Of a DNA stretch of 48,875 nt, positions 42,425-48,875 are shown piece by piece. The stretch spans positions 1 to 48,875 of the forward strand of contig DQOF01000143.1 of assembly GCA_015658775.1 (NCBI GenBank), in the 5' to 3' direction. Source of the stretch: Acidimicrobiia bacterium. Lineage in GTDB: Bacteria > Actinomycetota > Acidimicrobiia > Acidimicrobiales > MedAcidi-G1. Below the pieces are notes generated by a model. It was not told the origin of the DNA. It saw only the letters and a list, made by a program, of their open reading frames with translations, and ran no database searches. The first letter of the stretch is position 1. Every line of letters starts with the position of its first letter. The position numbers were made by a program, and so were the translations under genes.

Positions 42425-43837
42425 TCAGAGGAGGTACGAGGAGAGGCCACGCCGGAGGTAACTGCCGTCGCCCCTGGCGCCGTGGTAGGTGTCGTCGGAG
42501 ATGAGCACCCGGCCCTTCGACATCACCGTGTCGACCCTGCCGTCGATCTGTACCCCCTCGTAGGCCGAGTAGTCCATGCTCATGTGGTGGGTGTCGACCG
42601 AGATGGTGGTCGAGCCGTCGGGGTCGTAGAGCACGATGTCCGCGTCGGAGCCCGGGGCGATCACGCCCTTCTTCGGGTAGAGGCCGAACATGCGGGCCGG
42701 GGTGGTCGAACAGGTCTCCACCCAGCGCTCGAGCGACAACTCTCCCATCACCACGCCCTGGTAGATGAGGTCCATCCGGTGTTCGACGCCGCCGATGCCG
42801 TTCGGTATGGCCCTGAAGTCCTCGAGGCCCAGTTCCTTCTGATCCTTCATGCAGAACGGGCAGTGGTCGGTGGAGACCACGGCCAGGTCGTTGGTGCGCA
42901 GGCCGCGCCAGAGGTCCCTGTGGTGGGTGTGCTCCTTGGTGCGCAGCGGAGGAGAACACACGTAGCCGGCACCGGCGAAGCCGGGGAGGCCGAGGTGGTC
43001 CTCGAGGTTCAGGTAGAGGTACTGGGGGCATGTCTCGGCGAACACGTTGTAGCCCTCGTTGCGGGCCGCCGCGACTGCCGCCAGTGCCTCGCTGGCCGAG
43101 AGGTGCACGAAGTAGACCGGTGCCCCGGCCACCAGGGCCAGCTGGATGGCGCGGTTGGTGGCCTCTCCCTCGAGGGCCGGGGGTCGGGTGATGCCGTGGT
43201 AGACGGGACCAGTCTGGCCCCGCGCCGCCGCCTGTTCGGCCAGCACGTCGATGGCGATGCCGTTCTCGGCATGCATGCAGATCAACCCGCCATTGTCGGC
43301 GGCCTTCTGCATTGCCCGCAGGATCTGCCCGTCGTCACTGTAGAACACGCCCGGGTAGGCCATGAACAACTTGAAGCTGGTGATGCCCTCTGCGACCAGG
43401 CTGTCCATCTCCTTCAGCGCAGCGTCGTTGACGTCGCCCAGGATCATGTGGAACCCGTAGTCGATGGCGCACTCGCCCTCGGCCTTGGCGAACCAGGAAT
43501 CGAGGCACTCACGCACGTTCTCGCCATCTCGCTGTACGGCGAAGTCGATGATGGTCGTGGTGCCACCCCAGGCCGCGGCCCGGGTTCCGATCTCGAACGT
43601 GTCCGAGGCGAAGGTGCCCCCGAACGGCAACTCCATGTGGGTGTGGCCGTCGATGCCACCAGGCACGACGTACTTTCCCGTTGCGTCGATCACGAGGTCG
43701 GCGCCGGTCTCCGCCGACGCCGCCGCATCGCTGCCCGGCTGGAGCAGCGCCGCGATCGTCTGGCCGTCGACCAGCACCTCGATCCTGTGGCTCCCGGTGG
43801 CGCTGACCACCGTGCCGTTCCTGATGAGCGTCGTCAT
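42425..43837 (-). CDS. hydA: Dihydropyrimidinase (D-hydantoinase)
   Basis: A 470-residue cyclic amidohydrolase: metal ligands GHTHME, the carbamylated Lys in FKLFMAYPG, CMHAENG, the Ser-bearing GYVCSPPLR, and Asp in STDHCPF. It opens 5,6-dihydrouracil, 5,6-dihydrothymine or hydantoins to N-carbamoyl amino acids, which the downstream-acting beta-ureidopropionase hydrolyses. AGGAGG lies six bases before the ATG. Substrate preference between pyrimidine and hydantoin cannot be read from sequence. Confidence 0.93.
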   Translation of the reverse strand: MTTLIRNGTVVSATGSHRIEVLVDGQTIAALLQPGSDAAASAETGADLVIDATGKYVVPGGIDGHTHMELPFGGTFASDTFEIGTRAAAWGGTTTIIDFAVQRDGENVRECLDSWFAKAEGECAIDYGFHMILGDVNDAALKEMDSLVAEGITSFKLFMAYPGVFYSDDGQILRAMQKAADNGGLICMHAENGIAIDVLAEQAAARGQTGPVYHGITRPPALEGEATNRAIQLALVAGAPVYFVHLSASEALAAVAAARNEGYNVFAETCPQYLYLNLEDHLGLPGFAGAGYVCSPPLRTKEHTHHRDLWRGLRTNDLAVVSTDHCPFCMKDQKELGLEDFRAIPNGIGGVEHRMDLIYQGVVMGELSLERWVETCSTTPARMFGLYPKKGVIAPGSDADIVLYDPDGSTTISVDTHHMSMDYSAYEGVQIDGRVDTVMSKGRVLISDDTYHGARGDGSYLRRGLSSYLL

Positions 43838-43882
43838 GACCTGCCTCCTGTCCGTCTCACCCGTGGGTCCTGTTGTCGCATC

Positions 43883-45187
43883 TCACCCTGTGCCCTGACA
43901 GGTCGCCACCTGTAGCGAGGCGACGATGATCTCCGCCGCCTCGTCGATCTCGTCGGCGGTCACCGTCATCGCCGGCGCTATCCGGAGCACGTTTCCGTAG
44001 AGCCCACCCTTGCCGATCAGGAGGCCCCGTGCACGTGTCGCCTCCATGAGGCGGGCCGCTGCGTCGGCGTCGGGCTCGATGGTCCCCGGCCGGACCATCT
44101 CCAGGGCGAGCATCAGGCCGCGACCGCGCAGCTCGGCTGTTCCCTCGGAGGCCTCGACCGCCGGTCCGAGGTGCCCAGCCAGGCGGGCGCCCATCCGCTT
44201 CGAGTTGCCCTGCAGGTCGTGGTCCAGCATGTACCGGATCGTCGCCAGGGCCCCCGCGCTGCTGAGCGGATTCCCTCCGAACGTGGATATCGAGTTGCCC
44301 GGGAGCGAGTTCATGAGCTCCGCACCGGCCACCACGCCGCCGAGGGCCAGGCCGTTGCCCACGCCCTTGGCGAAGGTGAGGATGTCGGGGGTTATGCCGT
44401 GGGCCTGGTAGCCCCAGAAATGGTCTCCGGTACGGCCCCAGCCGGTCTGCACCTCGTCTGAGATGAAGAGCACGCCGCGGTTGTCGAGTTCCTTCTTCAT
44501 CGCGCCGAAGAACCCGTCGGGGGGTGTGGCGAAGCCGCCCACCCCCTGGATCGGCTCTGCGATCATTGCCGCCACGTCACCGGAGGTCATCATGTCGAAG
44601 ACCTGCACCAGGTCCTCGACACAGGCTTCGGTGTAGGCGTCGTCGTCGAGGGCCCGGAACGGGCTGCGCAGGCGATAGCCGCCGTGGACGTAGTTGACGG
44701 ACAGCCCGCTGACGCTGGTGGGCGACCATGCCCGCTGGGCCGTGATGGCGATCGTGGTGAACGACCGACCGTGGTAGCTGTTGCGCAGGGCCAGGACCTG
44801 GTTGGAACGCCGGTAGGTGGTGGCCAGCAGGAGCGCCGCGTCGTTGGCCTCGGTGCCGGAGGTGGTGAAGAAGACCCTGGCATCGGGTATCCCGGACAGG
44901 TCCGCCACCAGCTCGGCCAACTCGATCATCGGCTCCGACAGGTACAGGGTCGAGGAGTGCAGGACGCTCGACGCCTGGTCCCGGATCGCCCGGGTCACCT
45001 CCGGGACGTCGTGGCCGATGCTCGTGGTGAGGATGCCGCCGAAGAAGTCCAGGTAGCGGTTGCCCTCGACATCGACGACGTGTCGTCCCTCGCCGTGGTG
45101 GATCGAGATGGGAGGGTCGTAGTAGAGCGCCAGCCACGAGGGCAGCACGGCCCTGTGGCGGTCGAGGAGTTCGGCGTTGGTCGTCAT
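43883..45187 (-). CDS. Class III aminotransferase (beta-alanine/3-aminoisobutyrate-pyruvate type)
   Basis: A 434-residue PLP-dependent transaminase: FFTTSGTEANDAALLLA, NSYHGRSFTTIAIT, FISDEVQTGWGRTG and the Schiff-base Lys in TFAKGVGNG. It is close in pattern to AGXT2-like and omega-amino acid transaminases. With the neighbours, the likely substrates are beta-alanine and 3-aminoisobutyrate, giving malonate and methylmalonate semialdehydes for MmsA. It sits between the dihydropyrimidinase and beta-ureidopropionase genes in the same operon. Confidence 0.9.
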   Translation of the reverse strand: MTTNAELLDRHRAVLPSWLALYYDPPISIHHGEGRHVVDVEGNRYLDFFGGILTTSIGHDVPEVTRAIRDQASSVLHSSTLYLSEPMIELAELVADLSGIPDARVFFTTSGTEANDAALLLATTYRRSNQVLALRNSYHGRSFTTIAITAQRAWSPTSVSGLSVNYVHGGYRLRSPFRALDDDAYTEACVEDLVQVFDMMTSGDVAAMIAEPIQGVGGFATPPDGFFGAMKKELDNRGVLFISDEVQTGWGRTGDHFWGYQAHGITPDILTFAKGVGNGLALGGVVAGAELMNSLPGNSISTFGGNPLSSAGALATIRYMLDHDLQGNSKRMGARLAGHLGPAVEASEGTAELRGRGLMLALEMVRPGTIEPDADAAARLMEATRARGLLIGKGGLYGNVLRIAPAMTVTADEIDEAAEIIVASLQVATCQGTG

Positions 45188-45211
45188 GGTGGAAGGGTCC
45201 CCGGGGCCGGA

Positions 45212-46054
45212 TCAGGGACTGACGAGGCCGTCGTACATGTCGGGCCTGCGGTCCCGGTAGAAGGCCCACTGGTTCCGGACCTCGTCGACCTGGTCCAAGT
45301 CGAGGTCACGCACGATCAGTTCGGCGTCCTGGTCTGAGCACACGTCGCCGACGAACAGTCCACGGGGATCCACGAAGTAGGAGGTGCCGTAGAAGTCGTT
45401 GTCGCCGAGTTCCTCGATGCCTACCCGGTTGATGGCACCCACGAAGTACATGTTTGCCACGGCCGATGCCGGCTGCTCCAGTTGCCACAGGTGCGAGGAC
45501 AGGCCGCGGCTGGTGGCCGACGGGTTGAACACGATCTGTGCGCCGTTCAGGCCCAGCGCCCGCCAGCCCTCGGGGAAGTGCCGGTCATAGCAGATGTACA
45601 CGCCGATCCTCCCGACCGCCGTGTCGAACACCGGGTACCCGAGGTTGCCCGGCCGGAAGTAGAACTTCTCCAGGAAGCCCTTCAACTGGGGGATGTGCGT
45701 CTTGCGGTACTTGCCCAGGTAGGTGCCGTCGGCGTCGATGACCGCGGCGGTGTTGTAGAGCAGGCCCTCCTGCTCCTTCTCATACACGGGGAGCACCAGC
45801 ACCATCCCCAGTTCGGCTGCCAACTCCTGGAACCGCTTCGTCGTGGGACCGTCCGGAACGGCCTCGGCGTAGTCGTAGTACCGCGCCTCCTGGACCTGGC
45901 AGAAGTAGGGGCCGTAGAAGAGTTCCTGGAAGCACATCACCCGGGCGCCGGCAGCCGCCGCCTCGCGCATGTGCTTCTCGTGGAGGTTGATCATCGACTC
46001 CTTGTCACCGGTCCACGCCGTCTGGACCATCGCCGCCCGCACCTCGTTCGCCAT
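45212..46054 (-). CDS. Beta-ureidopropionase (N-carbamoyl-beta-alanine amidohydrolase, nitrilase fold)
   Basis: A 280-residue carbon-nitrogen hydrolase with the Glu-Lys-Cys triad: Glu44 in CFQELF, Lys in YRKTHIPQLKGF, Cys in YICYDRHFPEGWR. It hydrolyses N-carbamoyl-beta-alanine or N-carbamoyl-3-aminoisobutyrate to the beta-amino acid, CO2 and ammonia. N-carbamoylputrescine amidase is a close relative, but the dihydropyrimidinase context favours the pyrimidine role. Start chosen at ATG 46054 behind AGGGAG. It is the first gene of the 11-gene minus-strand operon. Confidence 0.88.
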   Translation of the reverse strand: MANEVRAAMVQTAWTGDKESMINLHEKHMREAAAAGARVMCFQELFYGPYFCQVQEARYYDYAEAVPDGPTTKRFQELAAELGMVLVLPVYEKEQEGLLYNTAAVIDADGTYLGKYRKTHIPQLKGFLEKFYFRPGNLGYPVFDTAVGRIGVYICYDRHFPEGWRALGLNGAQIVFNPSATSRGLSSHLWQLEQPASAVANMYFVGAINRVGIEELGDNDFYGTSYFVDPRGLFVGDVCSDQDAELIVRDLDLDQVDEVRNQWAFYRDRRPDMYDGLVSP

Positions 46055-46174
46055 CGCCGTCTCCCTGTCGGTCGTGATCGTCCCGGACACCTGACCATGA
46101 TGTGACCGGTGGGGTGGTCCGCTGTGGCGGGTACCAGACCCGGCCGTGGCAGTTGCCCTGCCCCGTCAGGTGCG

Positions 46175-46203
46175 ACAGTATGTGTTTACGGTTGTGCAGA
46201 CAA
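46175..46203 (-). promoter_or_regulatory. Candidate promoter of the pyrimidine-catabolism operon
   Basis: On the minus strand TTGTCT (46203-46198) and TACTGT (46180-46175) are 17 bases apart, about 120 bases before the beta-ureidopropionase start. The -35 box overlaps the TTGT-GCAG-ACAA palindrome, so a bound MocR protein would contact or block it. Confidence 0.45.
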
Positions 46204-46225
46204 TACCAACTTTGTTTCAAACAAA
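46192..46225. promoter_or_regulatory. Tandem palindromic operators in the mocR intergenic region
   Basis: TTGT-GCAG-ACAA (46192-46203) and the perfect TTTGTTT-C-AAACAAA (46211-46225) share the pattern TTGT-N4/5-ACAA. Their centres are about 20.5 bases apart, two helical turns, so they face the same side of DNA. ATACCA, the motif I recall for the Bacillus GabR operator, lies between them at 46203-46208. Confidence 0.55.
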
Positions 46226-46260
46226 ATATTTCCGATACTTCCCGAACTCGGCTCCACCCG

Positions 46261-47619
46261 ATGCCCATGAACCACATCCAGACGATCGCCGACACCACCG
46301 GTGCGGATCGCAGCGCAGCCGGAATCGCCACGACCATCGGCCGCCTGATCAACCACGGCACCCTCGAGGGCGGTGACCGCCTGCCCACGGTTCGCGCCCT
46401 GGCCCGCAGCCTCGACGTCAGCCCGTCGATCGTCGCCGACGCCTGGCGACGGCTCCAACACGCCGGGCTCCTCGACACCGCCGGCCGGCGCGGCAGCTTC
46501 GTGCGGGCACGGCGCCGGCCCAACGAACCGGGGCGCTTCTGGCAGGTGCCGGTCCATCCCCACACCTACCGGCTGGACCTCAGCACGGGCACACCCGATC
46601 CCGCCCTCCTGCCACCACTGGGTCCGGCCCTCGCAGCGCTCCACGACCAGCCACCGGTCTCCAGCTATCTGGACCAGCCGATGCTGCCGGCACTGGCCGA
46701 GGTACTGGACGAGCGCTGGCCCTTCGAGCCCGAGGCCCTGACCATCGTGAACGGCGCCATAGACGCCCTGGACCGCGTCATCAGCACCGTCGTCGGCTAC
46801 GGCGACCGCGTGCTCGTGGAGGACCCGGGGTTCCCGCCGATACTGGACATGCTGGAGTTGGCGGGCGCCGAGCTGATCCCGGTTCCGTTCGTGGACGGCG
46901 GCCTCGACCCCGACGCCCTGGCCGCAGGCCTCGCAGCCGAGCCCAGCCTGCTGATCCTCCAGCCACGCGCCCACAACCCGACGGGCTGGAGCCACGACGC
47001 CGGCAGGATGGAACGGCTGGCGGACCTGCTTGACGGCACGGAGGTGTTCGTCATCGAGGACGACCACTCCGGCGAGGTGTCAGGGGCGCCGCTGTACAGC
47101 CTGGGCACCCGGATGCCCGACAGGGTCGTCCACATCCGCAGCTTCTCGAAGGCCTACGGACCGGACCTCCGGCTTGCCGCCATCGGCGGGGCCGCTCCGG
47201 TCGTCGACGCAGTGGTGCACCGCCGCCAGCTGGGACCGGCCTGGAGCAGCCGGCTCCTCCAGAACGTGCTACTGAACCTCCTGACGGACCCGGCCACCAC
47301 CGAGATCGTCGCCCGGGCGGAAGCGGCCTATGCGGAACGCCGGTCTACGCTCGTCGACTGCCTCGCAGACCATGGCATCGCGGTCCCCGGACGGTCGGGA
47401 TTCAACCTCTGGCTGGAGGTCGAGGACGAGACGAACGCCCTGATCGCCCTCTCGGCAGGGGGCATCGGTGCGGCCCCGGGAAGCCCGTTCGTCGTGGGCA
47501 ACGGCGGCGGGTCCCACCTCCGGCTGACGGTTGCCACGGTCGCAGGCGACTTCGGGGAACTGGCCGCCGTCATCGCCCAGGCTGCCTCGATCCCGCCGGG
47601 TCGGAGGGTCGGCGCATGA
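46261..47619 (+). CDS. MocR/GabR-type GntR-family regulator with aminotransferase domain
   Basis: A 452-residue regulator. Residues about 10-75 are a GntR winged helix (DRLPTVRALARSLDVSPSIVADAW-region, RRGSFVRA). After a linker comes a fold-I aminotransferase-like domain with NGAIDALDRV, the AHNPTG segment, and the PLP-binding Lys in RSFSKAYGPDLRL. MocR proteins sense an amino acid through PLP and often activate the divergent operon. Beta-alanine or 3-aminoisobutyrate would be a natural ligand here. Start at ATG 46261 or 46267; no ribosome site is visible, so the message may be nearly leaderless. Confidence 0.88.
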   Translation: MPMNHIQTIADTTGADRSAAGIATTIGRLINHGTLEGGDRLPTVRALARSLDVSPSIVADAWRRLQHAGLLDTAGRRGSFVRARRRPNEPGRFWQVPVHPHTYRLDLSTGTPDPALLPPLGPALAALHDQPPVSSYLDQPMLPALAEVLDERWPFEPEALTIVNGAIDALDRVISTVVGYGDRVLVEDPGFPPILDMLELAGAELIPVPFVDGGLDPDALAAGLAAEPSLLILQPRAHNPTGWSHDAGRMERLADLLDGTEVFVIEDDHSGEVSGAPLYSLGTRMPDRVVHIRSFSKAYGPDLRLAAIGGAAPVVDAVVHRRQLGPAWSSRLLQNVLLNLLTDPATTEIVARAEAAYAERRSTLVDCLADHGIAVPGRSGFNLWLEVEDETNALIALSAGGIGAAPGSPFVVGNGGGSHLRLTVATVAGDFGELAAVIAQAASIPPGRRVGA

Positions 47620-47677
47620 CGGGTGGACGACCGGATATGACTCCCGGGCCACCCGTCACCTGGGGCATGCTGGGCCC

Positions 47678-48541
47678 GTGAGCCCGCCCCCGCCGACGCC
47701 CGACATGCCCCTGACCGACATGCCCCTGACCGGTTGGCGCATCGGGGTGACCGCGGACCGTCGGGCGGACCCGCAGATCGATGTGCTCCGGCGCCGCGGC
47801 GCCGAGGTGCTCCACGGGTGCACGATGCGCACCCTAAACCTGACCGAGGACCCCCGCCTCGTCGAGGTGTCCCGGGCGTTGGCGGCCGACCCCCCGGACA
47901 CCCTCGTGCTCCAGACCGGCATGGGGCTGACCATGTGGCTCGAGGCCATGGACGAGATCGGCATCGGAGGCGGACTGCGGGACGCGCTGGGCGGTGCCGA
48001 GATCCTGGCCCGCGGTCCCAAGGCGGTGAGTGCAGCACGCCGGGCCGGCCTCACCGTCGCCTGGTCGGCCCCCGACGAGCTCTTCGCCCAGATCGCCGAT
48101 CACGTGGCGGCGACCGGAGGCCGGGTTCGTCTCGCCCTGCAGCTGGACGGGACAGACGAGGAGGTCCTGGTGGCACCGCTGGCGACATCCTGCACCGAGG
48201 TGGTGGCAGTCCCCGTCTACCGGTGGGCCTGGCCGGTCGATGTGGGCCCGGCTGAGGAGCTGGTCCGTGCCGTGTGTGCCGACGAGCTCCATGCGGTGAC
48301 GTTCACGACCAAGCAGGCGGCCGTCCACCTCGTGGCCATCGCCGAGGGCATGGGCCGGCGGGACGAACTGGTCTCGGCCCTCGACGGTGTCAGTGTCGTG
48401 CCGGTATCGGTCGGGCCCGTGTGCACTGCGACCATGGAGGCACTGGGCATGACGGGCCTCGTTGAACCCGAGCGACCCCGGCTGGTGGCCATGATTGACG
48501 CCCTCTGCGACCGTGCGACCGGCGCCGATCGGGCGAAATGA
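47678..48541 (+). CDS. Uroporphyrinogen-III synthase-like (HemD family) protein
   Basis: A roughly 287-residue protein with the bilobed HemD pattern: WRIGVTADRRADPQIDVLRRRGAEVL, VLQTGMGLTMWLEAM, ARGPKAVSAARRAGL, VPVYRWAWP, VTFTTKQAAVHLV, VSVGPVCTATMEALGM. It would cyclise hydroxymethylbilane on the way to haem, sirohaem and cobalamin. HemD sequences are very divergent, and this one stands alone rather than in a hem operon, so the activity is likely but unproven. The start is uncertain: GTG 47678 or ATG 47705. Confidence 0.75.
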   Translation: MSPPPPTPDMPLTDMPLTGWRIGVTADRRADPQIDVLRRRGAEVLHGCTMRTLNLTEDPRLVEVSRALAADPPDTLVLQTGMGLTMWLEAMDEIGIGGGLRDALGGAEILARGPKAVSAARRAGLTVAWSAPDELFAQIADHVAATGGRVRLALQLDGTDEEVLVAPLATSCTEVVAVPVYRWAWPVDVGPAEELVRAVCADELHAVTFTTKQAAVHLVAIAEGMGRRDELVSALDGVSVVPVSVGPVCTATMEALGMTGLVEPERPRLVAMIDALCDRATGADRAK

Positions 48542-48550
48542 GCCGGCCGG

Positions 48551-48577
48551 CCTGACGGTGGGAACGACCCTCTCAGG
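48551..48577. terminator. Weak hairpin between convergent hemD-like and rmuC genes
   Basis: CCTGA (48551-48555) pairs with TCAGG (48573-48577), and GGT pairs with ACC inside the loop. It lies between the two convergent stops and overlaps the rmuC stop codon. The stem is short, so this is tentative. Confidence 0.3.
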
Positions 48578-48875
48578 CGCCGTTACCGGTGTCGGGGTCC
48601 GCGATGGCGTCGGGCGGCGAATCGGCCGGGGAGTCGGTCGACAACTCCTCGGCCTGGACGCGACGGGGTAGGGCTTCGACCTCGTTAGCGGCGACTAGGT
48701 CACCCGACCCGGCTCCCAGGTCGGGGAATTTGCGCATGGTCACCAGCAGCCTTCCGTCGACCGAGCCGACCAGGTCGTTGTAGGCCCTGACCGCGGTCGC
48801 CAGCCCCCGGCCGGTCCTGTCGACATGGCCCAGCACCGTACCGACGCGGTCGTAGAGCTCTTCGCCCAGTTCGGC
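48573..48875 (-). CDS. rmuC: DNA recombination protein RmuC, C-terminal end (cut by window end)
   Basis: Reading in from the right edge, about 100 residues begin AELGEELYDRVGTVLGHV and continue with GLATAVRAYNDLVGSVDGRLLVTMRKF and PDLGA. This matches the conserved C-terminal core of RmuC (the AYN-x-x-VGS and RKF-x-x-LG motifs). RmuC has a nuclease-like domain and limits inversions at short repeats in E. coli. The tail after PDLGAG is acidic and variable, as usual. The start and coiled-coil part lie beyond the window. Confidence 0.8.
   Translation of the reverse strand, partial: AELGEELYDRVGTVLGHVDRTGRGLATAVRAYNDLVGSVDGRLLVTMRKFPDLGAGSGDLVAANEVEALPRRVQAEELSTDSPADSPPDAIADPDTGNGA

Overview
The window is GC-rich DNA (estimated by eye as well over 60%) packed with co-oriented operons that overlap by ATGA or GTGA. 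It carries a split NAD-type formate dehydrogenase, a pabB-pabC fusion, a class-A GcvT flavoprotein, and TAGGCT-like -10 boxes. This suggests a high-GC actinobacterium, possibly a marine or host-associated member of Acidimicrobiia. The lineage is inference; there is no rRNA or marker gene here to prove it. About 40 genes are supported, two of them cut by the window ends. No tRNA, rRNA, CRISPR array or transposon was found.

Left block (1-9.5 kb). A three-gene minus-strand operon encodes an NAD-linked formate dehydrogenase. Its catalytic subunit has an in-frame UGA at the active-site position, followed by a hairpin with the geometry of the E. coli fdhF SECIS, so it is very likely a selenoprotein. 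The N-terminal iron-sulfur lobe normally fused to this subunit is encoded separately at the far end of the operon. Next comes a minus-strand trio for gamma-butyrobetaine and carnitine breakdown: gamma-butyrobetaine dioxygenase, L-carnitine dehydrogenase and a BKACE-type 3-dehydrocarnitine cleavage enzyme. Divergent from it is a plus-strand operon with serA, DUF1015 and pabB-pabC, for serine and the folate precursor aminodeoxychorismate/pABA.

Middle block (12.6-29.8 kb). A dimethylglycine/sarcosine-dehydrogenase-like FAD-GcvT protein sits in an operon with its own ETF alpha and beta. Then come an SDR, a DMT transporter, a class II aldolase and an IclR regulator. Divergent from IclR is a plus-strand run of a corrinoid protein, DUF1638, a 99-aa PF13769-like protein, a pterin-dependent methyltransferase, a corrinoid reactivase (RACE) and a non-pyrrolysine MttB-family methyltransferase, followed by formate-THF ligase and MetF.

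Together these genes outline one route. Gamma-butyrobetaine or carnitine goes to glycine betaine. One methyl group goes through the corrinoid protein to THF, and the dimethylglycine-type product is oxidised by the FAD-GcvT protein with ETF. C1 units are oxidised on THF to formate, with ATP made by Fhs, and then to CO2 by formate dehydrogenase. FolD and a betainyl-CoA thioesterase are not in the window. The betaine substrate is inferred from context.

Right block (29.8-48.9 kb). An Old Yellow Enzyme-type Fe-S flavoprotein and a P450 are followed by a convergent DHA2-type MFS exporter. An apparent 11-gene minus-strand operon (46054 to 34715) then encodes reductive pyrimidine or hydantoin catabolism: beta-ureidopropionase, class III aminotransferase, dihydropyrimidinase, methylmalonate-semialdehyde dehydrogenase, an LLM flavoenzyme, a DUF1185 protein, a 3-hydroxyisobutyrate-dehydrogenase-like protein and a THI5/NMT1-type ABC importer. 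A divergent MocR regulator has two TTGT-N4/5-ACAA palindromes in its promoter region. A HemD-like protein and the C-terminus of RmuC close the window.
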